DNA from: GCA-2709075 sp964492555
GTDB taxonomy: Bacteria > Pseudomonadota > Alphaproteobacteria > MPNO01 > UBA2964
NCBI GenBank assembly: GCA_964492555.1
Contig: CAZBKQ010000065.1
Span: 1 to 12,599 of the forward strand
DNA length: 12,599 bases
Direction: 5' to 3'
In this document: positions 1 through 5,700 of the stretch, in pieces
Numbering within the stretch: the stretch's first letter is position 1
Layout: every line of letters starts with the position of its first letter
Translations under genes and position numbers: made by a program
Notes under the pieces: generated by a model
Database searches by the model: none
The model's input: only the letters and a program-made list of their open reading frames with translations
What the model was told of the DNA's origin: nothing

Positions 1-82
1 CGATGCCGAAACCGCGATCGGATGACCCCTTGATCTCTTCGTCGCGGGTGAAACTTTCGTGTGTCGCCGGCTTTTCTGCCAT
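1..82 (-). CDS. Partial gene at left edge: N-terminus of a probable SxtJ-like small membrane protein
   Basis: Reading leftward from the ATG at 80-82, an open frame runs off the window edge. It gives 27 residues: MAEKPATHESFTRDEEIKGS followed by SDRGFGI. An acidic N-terminus followed by G-S-S-D-R-x-F-G resembles my recollection of the start of SxtJ-type small inner-membrane proteins, in which hydrophobic segments come next; that part lies outside the window. No strong ribosome-binding site precedes the ATG. The gene lies downstream of rsmB on the same strand with an 82-nt gap, so it could share that transcript or use its own promoter at 83-164. The frame is probably real because it reads as plausible protein right up to the edge. 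The family name is a tentative recognition from a short stretch. Confidence 0.5.
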   Translation of the reverse strand, partial: MAEKPATHESFTRDEEIKGSSDRGFGI

Positions 83-164
83 CAGTGCGCTTTCGGAAAG
101 GAGGGTTCGGGGTGCTCTTACGGGAAAAATCGCGTCGATTCAACATTTCGTTGCCGCGACAAAG

Positions 165-1475
165 TCAGGTGCGGCGAAATACAAAAAGAAAGAAACCGTC
201 TGCCCCGCCCTGCTTTGCCAAATCGCCTGGCGTGATCCGCAAACCCGCGTCCGCTCCACCGATCGGAGCCGGTGTGCCGGCGTCCGCGAAACCAACCGTG
301 ACAGATTCTATATCTTGAAGAGTAGCAAGAATCATACCGACTATCTTTTCGCCTTCTTCCTCCTGCAGGGAACAGACGCTGTAGACCAGCAAACCACCCG
401 GTTTCAGCATGGAAAGCGCCGATTTCGCCAGCTCAGTCTGGAGGCGCGCCATCCTCGACACATCATCCGGTTTTTTGGCAAAGGGCAAATCGGGATGACG
501 GCGGATCGTTCCGGTGGCGGAACAAGGCGCGTCGAGCAAGATGGCGTCGGGCGGCGTATCCGGATTCCAGCGGCGTATATCGGCGATTACCGTCTCTACC
601 GAGAGGGCCAGCCGCGCCATGTTCTTTTCAAGGATTTCCATGCGCCGTTTCGACCGGTCGACCGCGGTGACAATCGCGCCGGCCGTGGCCAGCTGCGCAG
701 TCTTTCCGCCGGGCGCGGCGCAGAGATCGATGATCCGCGCGCCTTTTCCGCCCTCTGGCAGCAACGACAACAAGATCCGCGCGGGCAGGGACGCTGCAAA
801 ATCCTGCACCCACCAGGCGCCGTCGTCATAGCCCGGCAGGGCGGTGATATCCCCCGCCTGTTTCAGCCGGACCGTGTTGCCTGAGATCACCGCGCCGCCG
901 AGTTTTTCCGCCCATTCTTCGGGATTTTCCGCCACCGTGAGATCAAGCGGCGGTTCCGTCATATGGGCGCGGCAGATGTTGCGCGCCGTTTCCTCTCCAT
1001 ATTGCGCCACCCAGCTTTCCCAAAGCCATTTCGGGGTGTTCAGCCTTTCATCGATTTCCGCGAGCCGTTCCGGGCCGGTTTCCGATATCCGGCGCAGCAC
1101 GGCATTGACGAGCCCCTTCTGTCCGGGAAACCGGCGGCACATCCGCACCGCCATATCGACCACGGCATGGGGTGGCGATTTCAGAAACAGGAGTTGCGCC
1201 GCGCCGAGTTGCAGAATGGCGCGCACCGCATTGGCGCGCTTCGGCAAGGGATGTCGCAGATAGGTCTTTATCAGCGCATCCAGCTGTCCTCGCCGGCGCA
1301 ATGTGGTGGCAAGCAGCAGGCGGACAAAAGCCCGGTCGCGGGTGTCCAGCGCCGCGAAGTCGTCATTGCCGGCCAGCGCGTCATCAAGAGTTGCCTTGCC
1401 GCCCGTGATTTCGGCGAGGAGCGAGAGCGCGATCTCGCGCGATTTCAGCCCCGCGGCTGGAGGTGATTCCGTCAT
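165..1475 (-). CDS. rsmB: 16S rRNA (cytosine(967)-C5)-methyltransferase RsmB
   Basis: RsmB is a cytosolic, SAM-dependent enzyme that methylates C5 of C967 (E. coli numbering) in 16S rRNA. The 436-residue product has the expected architecture. Residues about 9-140 form a NusB-like RNA-binding domain, and the remainder is a Rossmann-type m5C methyltransferase. The SAM-binding motif DLCAAPGGKT lies at about 250-259. The two cysteines of the RsmB/Nop2 mechanism are both visible: C318 in DAPCSATGT, which releases the product, and C368 in YSVCSLQEEEGE, the nucleophile. Length matches the family (about 430-450). The ATG at 1475 puts the NusB domain directly after a short lead, but no clear Shine-Dalgarno sequence precedes it. 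htpX lies 50 nt upstream on the same strand, so co-transcription is likely, and this pairing is common in Alphaproteobacteria. The sequence appears intact. Confidence 0.95.
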   Translation of the reverse strand: MTESPPAAGLKSREIALSLLAEITGGKATLDDALAGNDDFAALDTRDRAFVRLLLATTLRRRGQLDALIKTYLRHPLPKRANAVRAILQLGAAQLLFLKSPPHAVVDMAVRMCRRFPGQKGLVNAVLRRISETGPERLAEIDERLNTPKWLWESWVAQYGEETARNICRAHMTEPPLDLTVAENPEEWAEKLGGAVISGNTVRLKQAGDITALPGYDDGAWWVQDFAASLPARILLSLLPEGGKGARIIDLCAAPGGKTAQLATAGAIVTAVDRSKRRMEILEKNMARLALSVETVIADIRRWNPDTPPDAILLDAPCSATGTIRRHPDLPFAKKPDDVSRMARLQTELAKSALSMLKPGGLLVYSVCSLQEEEGEKIVGMILATLQDIESVTVGFADAGTPAPIGGADAGLRITPGDLAKQGGADGFFLFVFRRT

Positions 1476-1525
1476 AGGGAAAAACTAGAGCCTTTGGCGA
1501 TTTGGTGAAACCGGCCCCGCCGCCC

Positions 1526-2257
1526 TCAGCCCCACGGCCCGGCCCGTTCGCCTGCCAGTTCTCTCAGCGCCGCGATTCGGTTCGCCGTGTTCGGGTGGGT
1601 CGAAAACAGATTATCCATCGATCGGCCATGCAGCGGGTTGATGATAAACATATGCGCGGTGGCGGGATTGGCCTCTGCTTCTTCATTGTCGATTGTCTCC
1701 GCGCCCTGTTCCAGCTTGGCGAGCGCGGAGGCCAGCCAGAGCGGGTGGCCGCAGATCGCNNNNNNNNNNNNNNNNNNNNNNNNNNNNNNNNNNNNNNNNN
1801 NNNNNNNNNNNNNNNNNNNNNNNNNNNNNNNNNNNNNNNNNNNNNNNNNNNNNNNNNNNGCCAGCTCATGCGCCATGACGCCGGCGATTTCCTCATGGCT
1901 CAATATCCGCAACAGGCCGGTGGTCGCCGCGACCGCCGCGTTTTCCGGATTTCGTCCGGTGGCGAATGCGTTCGGCTGGTCGTTCTCAATGATATAGACG
2001 CGTGGCATCGGCAGATTCGCCCGGTCGGCGAGCTGGCGCACCAGCCGGTAATAGCTCGGCGCATCGCGCTCAGTGACCTGCCGCGCGCCATACATGGACA
2101 GGACCATCCGGTCCGAATTCCAGTAGGCGAAAACGTTCATCGCCAGCGCGACGGCGAGTGCGATCAACATTCCGGCTTCGCCGCCCAGCATCGCGCCAAT
2201 GGCGAGAAACAGCGCCGTCATTGCCGCCAGAAGGATTCCTGTACGCAGGATATTCAT
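1526..2257 (-). CDS. htpX: Membrane zinc metalloprotease HtpX (interrupted by assembly gap)
   Basis: HtpX is an inner-membrane M48-family zinc protease that degrades misfolded membrane proteins and is heat- or envelope-stress induced in well-studied bacteria. Two N-terminal membrane segments are visible at about residues 5-23 and 29-46. The catalytic helix starts in GVMAHEL (H130, E131), where a run of N begins. The second histidine of HExxH, the remaining membrane segments and the downstream glutamate ligand are all lost in the gap. Sequence resumes in the conserved C-terminal part, with NPATAHMFIINPL and FSTHPNTANRIAALR. The frame stays open across the gap (243 codons, 34 of them undefined), but the family is usually about 290 residues, so the true gap is probably longer than 100 nt. 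The ATG at 2257 is followed at once by the first helix and preceded by a GGTGAT-type weak ribosome site. The gene lies directly upstream of rsmB. Confidence 0.93.
   Translation of the reverse strand: MNILRTGILLAAMTALFLAIGAMLGGEAGMLIALAVALAMNVFAYWNSDRMVLSMYGARQVTERDAPSYYRLVRQLADRANLPMPRVYIIENDQPNAFATGRNPENAAVAATTGLLRILSHEEIAGVMAHELXXXXXXXXXXXXXXXXXXXXXXXXXXXXXXXXXXAICGHPLWLASALAKLEQGAETIDNEEAEANPATAHMFIINPLHGRSMDNLFSTHPNTANRIAALRELAGERAGPWG
1760..1859. other. Assembly gap (100 N) inside htpX
   Basis: Exactly 100 consecutive N. A round 100 is the conventional placeholder for a gap of unknown size, so the true length need not be 100 nt. Comparison with the usual HtpX length suggests roughly 80-90 codons are missing rather than 34 (inference). 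Confidence 0.99.
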
Positions 2258-2286
2258 CGCGTCATCACCACATTTGAAATTGCGTC

Positions 2287-2317
2287 ATATGTGGGATTTG
2301 ACCGGCCTCCCGGCAAG
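2287..2317 (-). promoter_or_regulatory. RpoH-like (sigma-32) promoter candidate for htpX
   Basis: On the minus strand, CTTGCCG (2317-2311) is followed after 16 nt by CCACATAT (2294-2287). The second box matches 7 of 8 positions of the heat-shock -10 consensus CCCCATnT, and the first keeps the CTTG core of the -35. Transcription would begin near 2280, about 23 nt before the htpX ATG. RpoH control of htpX is established in E. coli; here it is inferred from sequence only. Confidence 0.4.
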
Positions 2318-2319
2318 CG

Positions 2320-2347
2320 CTTGACGCGTTTGGATTTGTCCCCATCT
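2320..2347 (+). promoter_or_regulatory. RpoH-like (sigma-32) promoter candidate for the sdhAF4-type gene
   Basis: On the plus strand, CTTGACG (2320-2326) is followed after 13 nt by CCCCATCT (2340-2347). The second box is an exact match to the heat-shock -10 consensus CCCCATnT, and the spacing falls in the accepted range. Transcription would start near 2353-2355, which leaves only about 10 nt of leader and places the AGGA ribosome site (2353-2356) at the very 5' end. Its CTTG comes from the palindrome CAAGCGCTTG (2314-2323), which also supplies the CTTG of the opposing htpX promoter candidate. Confidence 0.4.
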
Positions 2348-2363
2348 GTGGCAGGATTGCCTT

Positions 2364-2522
2364 ATGACCAAACCAAACGAAAAACCGGCAAAGCCGGAAA
2401 CAGACAGCGTCGAAAAGGATGAGACCCCGGCGAAGGAGCCGAAGGAAGTCGGTGGTCGCGATGGTCCCGACCCGACCCGCTTCGGCGACTGGGAAAAGAA
2501 CGGCCGCTGTATCGATTTCTGA
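2364..2522 (+). CDS. SdhAF4/DUF1674-family protein (succinate dehydrogenase assembly factor 4 homologue)
   Basis: This 52-residue small gene is easily missed. The first 30 residues are charged, proline-rich and probably disordered. The end is the DUF1674 signature GGRDGPDPTRFGDWEKNGRC followed by IDF, which closes the protein. In eukaryotes the family member SdhAF4/Sdh8 binds flavinated SdhA and helps it join SdhB; a bacterial role in complex II assembly is inferred by homology. An AGGA ribosome site lies 7 nt before the ATG. The gene diverges from htpX and converges on acs. The linkage to htpX-rsmB recurs in Alphaproteobacteria. An exact C-terminal motif running straight into the stop codon makes the call firm even though the gene is short. 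No sdh structural genes are in the window. Confidence 0.9.
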   Translation: MTKPNEKPAKPETDSVEKDETPAKEPKEVGGRDGPDPTRFGDWEKNGRCIDF

Positions 2523-2533
2523 TCGGCGGGTGT

Positions 2534-2563
2534 TCAAGGCGGAACCGCGCGGTCCCGCCTTGA
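2534..2563. terminator. Hairpin between convergent sdhAF4-type gene and acs
   Basis: A 9-bp stem TCAAGGCGG/CCGCCTTGA continues past one A-C mismatch into a 3-bp ACC/GGT stem closed by the tetraloop GCGC. It occupies almost all of the 47 nt between the two convergent stop codons, so it could stop transcription in both directions. The T-tract is weak on the plus side (GTTATTCT) and absent on the minus side, so it is not a textbook intrinsic terminator. Confidence 0.6.
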
Positions 2564-2569
2564 GTTATT

Positions 2570-4501
2570 CTACCGGTTTTCCTTCAGATCATCGACCACC
2601 GCCGGATCGGCCAGCGTCGTGGTATCGCCCAGATCCTCGAATTCCTCGGCCGCGATCTTGCGCAAAATACGCCGCATGATTTTTCCGGACCGGGTCTTGG
2701 GCAGGCCGGGCGCCCACTGGATCGCATCGGGGCTGGCGATCGGCCCGATCTGCGTGCGCACCCACTGGACCAGCTCACCGCGCAAATCCTCCGACGGGTC
2801 CTCGCCCTGCATCAGCGTGACATAGGCGTAAATCCCCTGGCCCTTGATATCATGCGGGAAACCGACGACGGCGGCTTCCGCCACCTTGGCGTGGGCGACC
2901 AGCGCGCTTTCGACCTCCGCCGTGCCGATGCGATGGCCGGAAACATTGATGACGTCATCAACCCGGCCGGTGATCCAGTAATAGCCGTCTTCGTCGCGGC
3001 GGCATCCGTCGCCGGAGAAATATTTGCCGGGAAATTGAGAGAAATAGGTTTCAAAGAACCGGTCGTGATCGCGGAAAACGGTGCGCATCTGGCCCGGCCA
3101 TGAATCCGTCATGCAGAGATTGCCGACGCCTTCGCCTTCGATGGGGGAACCGTCATGATGGCAAAGCTCCGCCTTGATGCCGAAAAACGGCCGGGTCGCC
3201 GATCCGGGTTTCAGCGCCGTCGCGCCCGGCAGCGGCGAAATCAGGATGCCGCCTGTTTCCGTCTGCCACCAGGTATCGACAATGGGGCATCGCCCGTCGC
3301 CCACGACGTCGTAGTACCATTTCCAGGCTTCGGGGTTGATCGGTTCACCCACCGTGCCTAGCAGACGCAGCGCCGACCGTTTTGTCGCCGTGACCGGCGC
3401 GTCGCCTTCGCGCATCAGGGCCCGGATCGCCGTCGGCGCGGTGTAGAATATATTCACATCATGCTTGTCGCAGACCTGCCAGAACCGGCCCGAGTCGGGA
3501 TAGGTCGGCACGCCTTCAAACATGATGGTGGTCGCGCCGTTCGCCAGCGGCCCATAGAGAATATAGGAATGGCCGGTGACCCAGCCGACATCCGCCGTGC
3601 ACCAGTAAATATCGCCGTCGTGATAATCGAAGACATATTGGTGCGTCATCGACGCGAACACCATATAGCCGCCGGTGGTGTGCAGCACGCCCTTGGGCTT
3701 TCCGGTCGAACCGGAGGTATAGAGAATGAACAGCGGGTCCTCCGCGTCCATTTCCTCCGGCGGGCAATCGGGGGAGGCATCCGCCATCAGCTCGTGCCAC
3801 CAGACATCGCGCCCCTCGACCCAGTTGATGTCGCCGCCCGTGCGGTTGACGACGATGCAGTTCTTGACGCCCGGACATTGTTCCAGCGCGGCGTCGGTAT
3901 TTCCTTTCAGTGGAATCGGCCGTCCGCCGCGCACGCCTTCGTCGGAGGTAATGACATATTCGGACTCACAATCCTGAATGCGCCCGGCGATGGCGTCCGG
4001 TGAGAACCCGCCGAAAATGACCGAATGGATCGCGCCGATGCGGGCGCAGGCCAGCACCGCGACGGCGATTTCCGGGATCATCGGCAGATAGATCGTGACA
4101 CGGTCGCCCTTCTTGACGCCGAGGCCTTTCATCGCATTGGCGAATTTGCAGACCTCTTCGTGCAGTTCGCGATAGGTGATCTTCTTGTCGACATCGGGCT
4201 CGTCGCCTTCCCAGATGATCGCGACCTGATCGCCCCGGGTCGAAAGATGCCGGTCGAGACAGTTGGCGGACGCGTTCAGCGTGCCGTCATAATACCAGCG
4301 GATGTGCAGGTCTTCCTTGGCGAAAGAGACATCCTTGACCTTTGTGTACGGCTTTATCCAGTTGATCCGCTTGCCCTGCTCGCCCCAGAACGCTTCCGGG
4401 TCGTCGATCGAGGCCTGATACATCTCCAGATATTTGTCATTGTCGGCCCAGGCTTTTTCAGCCCATTCGGCGGGTACCGGATACAGATCGCTGTCGGACA
4501 T
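2570..4501 (-). CDS. acs: Acetyl-CoA synthetase (AMP-forming)
   Basis: Acs activates acetate to acetyl-CoA in two steps (acetyl-AMP, then thioester), feeding the TCA cycle and glyoxylate shunt in the cytosol. The 643-residue product has the normal family length. The AMP-binding P-loop YTSGSTGKPKG starts at about 261, the DTWWQTETGG motif at about 409, and the hinge/C-terminal region SGHRIGTAEVES at about 521. The regulatory lysine is K607 in PKTRSGKIMRR, equivalent to the K609 acetylation site in Salmonella. By the same two-residue offset, V308, T309, V384 and W412 occupy the acyl-pocket positions that select acetate over longer acids. A strong GGGGAG ribosome site lies about 6 nt upstream of the ATG. 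No acetyltransferase or sirtuin gene is nearby. The gene is intact and monocistronic by layout, with divergent and convergent neighbours. Confidence 0.97.
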   Translation of the reverse strand: MSDSDLYPVPAEWAEKAWADNDKYLEMYQASIDDPEAFWGEQGKRINWIKPYTKVKDVSFAKEDLHIRWYYDGTLNASANCLDRHLSTRGDQVAIIWEGDEPDVDKKITYRELHEEVCKFANAMKGLGVKKGDRVTIYLPMIPEIAVAVLACARIGAIHSVIFGGFSPDAIAGRIQDCESEYVITSDEGVRGGRPIPLKGNTDAALEQCPGVKNCIVVNRTGGDINWVEGRDVWWHELMADASPDCPPEEMDAEDPLFILYTSGSTGKPKGVLHTTGGYMVFASMTHQYVFDYHDGDIYWCTADVGWVTGHSYILYGPLANGATTIMFEGVPTYPDSGRFWQVCDKHDVNIFYTAPTAIRALMREGDAPVTATKRSALRLLGTVGEPINPEAWKWYYDVVGDGRCPIVDTWWQTETGGILISPLPGATALKPGSATRPFFGIKAELCHHDGSPIEGEGVGNLCMTDSWPGQMRTVFRDHDRFFETYFSQFPGKYFSGDGCRRDEDGYYWITGRVDDVINVSGHRIGTAEVESALVAHAKVAEAAVVGFPHDIKGQGIYAYVTLMQGEDPSEDLRGELVQWVRTQIGPIASPDAIQWAPGLPKTRSGKIMRRILRKIAAEEFEDLGDTTTLADPAVVDDLKENR

Positions 4502-4553
4502 TTTATTCTCCCCTTATCTGCCGCAGGGCGGCGTGCGTTCGAAATTTTCCCAG

Positions 4554-4582
4554 ACTATGGCCAATCGAAAATAAACAGGCAA
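4554..4582 (-). promoter_or_regulatory. Candidate sigma-70-type promoter for acs
   Basis: On the minus strand, TTGCCT (4582-4577) and CATAGT (4559-4554) are separated by exactly 17 nt. Each matches the TTGACA/TATAAT consensus at 4 of 6 positions. The predicted leader is about 45 nt and contains a short GCCGC/GCGGC hairpin before the GGGGAG ribosome site. This rests on motif and spacing only. Confidence 0.35.
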
Positions 4583-4610
4583 GATTGCAGGCGAATGAAG
4601 GGAGGGAATA

Positions 4611-4865
4611 ATGTCCGGACAAATGATCGTTTCGATCATTCTCGCGAGCGCGGTGCCGCTGGTGCTGTGGCTGGGTTATCTCAACCGCAGGGGCGGGGAC
4701 GGCGAAAAGGCGAGGGGGATCGGCTGGCAGTTTATCCGCTATACAGTGCTGGCCATCGCCATTCCGGTGGCCGCGATCCTGGCCCTCAATAACGCGCTGG
4801 GGGGCGAGGCGGCGGCGATCATCGCCGGCGCCATGGGGTATGCGTTCGGCCAGAAAGACGGGTGA
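4611..4865 (+). CDS. Small integral membrane protein of unknown function
   Basis: I do not recognise a named family. The 84-residue product has a hydrophobic helix at about 5-24, a basic/charged loop (NRRGGDGEKARG, 25-36), a second helix at about 41-60, and an alanine/glycine-rich segment at 65-80 that could be a third helix or a re-entrant loop. It ends in GQKDG. No cysteines, histidines or enzyme motifs are present. A near-ideal ribosome site (GGAGG at 4601-4605, 5 nt before the ATG) and the amphipathic pattern support a real gene. It diverges from acs, sharing a 109-nt intergenic region, and its stop abuts the stop of the convergent Rieske gene with no spacer. Function cannot be assigned from sequence or neighbours. 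Confidence 0.8.
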   Translation: MSGQMIVSIILASAVPLVLWLGYLNRRGGDGEKARGIGWQFIRYTVLAIAIPVAAILALNNALGGEAAAIIAGAMGYAFGQKDG

Positions 4866-5276
4866 TTAGCCCGCGAGTTTCACCAGCCCGTCCTCGACCC
4901 GGACCGGAACCGGGGCGAGCTTCATCCCCTGACAGGGGCCCCAGGTACAGACGCCGTCTTCGATATTGAACAGCGCCCCGTGCGTTGCGCACATGATGGC
5001 GTCTTCCTCCACCGTCAGAAAGGCATCCGGCTTCCAGTCGAGCGGAGTTCCCTGATGCGGGCAGAGATTGATATAGCCGAAGACGTCGTCGCCCCGGCGC
5101 ACCACGAACAGGCGCGGGCGGCGCCCGACCTTGAATCCCTTCGACCCCGGGTCGTCGAGATCGGTCAGCGCGCAGAGAACCGTTCCCAGCCCGGTATCCT
5201 CGATCTTCGGATCGTCGCCATATTCACGCATCGGCTTTACGGTTTGATCCCACACATTTTGCACAGGATTTTCCAT
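4866..5276 (-). CDS. Rieske-type [2Fe-2S] ferredoxin-like protein
   Basis: A single-domain, soluble Rieske protein, likely a small cytosolic electron carrier. The cluster ligands are visible: C72 and H74 in LCPHQGTPLDW, and C96 and H99 in MCATHGALF, giving C-x-H-x21-C-x2-H. GPCQGMKLAPVPV follows in the usual closing strand. There is no signal peptide or membrane anchor, unlike bc1-complex Rieske proteins, and no oxygenase catalytic domain. As given, the 136-residue frame starts at 5276 and overlaps the upstream EVE gene by 40 nt. An in-frame ATG at 5231 (residue 16, MREYGDD) would begin 5 nt after the EVE stop and yield 121 residues, closer to what I expect for single-domain members. Neither start has a clear ribosome site, so the start is undecided. 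The redox partner is unknown; position at the end of the tsaD-gpsA-EVE run suggests co-transcription rather than shared function. Confidence 0.88.
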   Translation of the reverse strand: MENPVQNVWDQTVKPMREYGDDPKIEDTGLGTVLCALTDLDDPGSKGFKVGRRPRLFVVRRGDDVFGYINLCPHQGTPLDWKPDAFLTVEEDAIMCATHGALFNIEDGVCTWGPCQGMKLAPVPVRVEDGLVKLAG

Positions 5277-5650
5277 TCATTTGTGGCGACCGGCACGACG
5301 GAGAGGCGCGACTGTTTCACCAGGGCGAGATCGGCGAGTTTGGGTTCGGCCTTTATTTCGGCCAGCGTCACCGGATTTTCCACCGGGTATAACGCCTTCA
5401 CATCGACCATGCCGAACCGCCCGCTTTCATCGGTGTGATCGGGGTAATGTTCCTTGACGACTTCCACCACGCCGACGATGCGCTTTTCATTGACCGAGTG
5501 ATAAAAGAATCCCTTATCGCCCTTTTTCATGGCCTTCATATTATTATTGGCCTGATAGTTGCGGACGCCGTCCCAATGTTCGGTACCCTTTTTGACCTGA
5601 TCGTCCCACGACCAGGCGCCGGGTTCGGATTTGAACAGCCAATATTGCAT
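5237..5650 (-). CDS. EVE-domain (PUA-like) protein
   Basis: The 137-residue protein is a complete stand-alone EVE domain. It starts with YWLFKSEP, followed by WDGVRNYQANNNMKAMKKGD, FFYHS, VDVKALYP, NPVTLAEIK and QSRLSVVPV, the signature order of the family (bacterial relatives of eukaryotic THYN1). EVE domains belong to the PUA/ASCH/YTH fold group and are thought to bind modified bases in nucleic acids; some are fused to restriction-like enzymes in defence systems. This one has no nuclease or helicase partner in the window and sits among housekeeping genes, so a base-recognition role in DNA or RNA maintenance is likelier than restriction (inference). A GAGGAG ribosome site 6 nt before the ATG fixes the start. 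gpsA ends 50 nt upstream on the same strand. Confidence 0.93.
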   Translation of the reverse strand: MQYWLFKSEPGAWSWDDQVKKGTEHWDGVRNYQANNNMKAMKKGDKGFFYHSVNEKRIVGVVEVVKEHYPDHTDESGRFGMVDVKALYPVENPVTLAEIKAEPKLADLALVKQSRLSVVPVATNEWKILCKMCGIKP

Positions 5651-5700
5651 CTTTTTCTCCTCTAGTGTCGGTTCCGGCGCGCGGCCTTGACCACCCGATA

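Noticed and set aside
97..105. Perfect Shine-Dalgarno-like AAAGGAGGG on the plus strand
   Set aside because: No credible gene follows. The downstream plus-strand frame is low-complexity and lies antisense to rsmB.
3..884. Long open frame on the plus strand (293 codons) opposite rsmB
   Set aside because: Antisense shadow of a clearly recognised rsmB. The product is Arg/Gly/Gln-rich with no domain pattern, as expected in GC-rich DNA.
1502..2422. Plus-strand frame of 306 codons spanning the N gap
   Set aside because: Antisense to htpX and open only because N is translated as undefined. No recognisable domain.
4516..4545. Short GCCGC/GCGGC hairpin in the acs leader as a riboswitch
   Set aside because: Five base pairs with a 3-nt loop in a leader of about 45 nt is too small for any known aptamer. 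At most it modulates ribosome access.
5237..5650. EVE-domain protein as part of a modification-dependent restriction or defence system
   Set aside because: It is a stand-alone domain with no nuclease, helicase or methyltransferase partner here, embedded among housekeeping genes.
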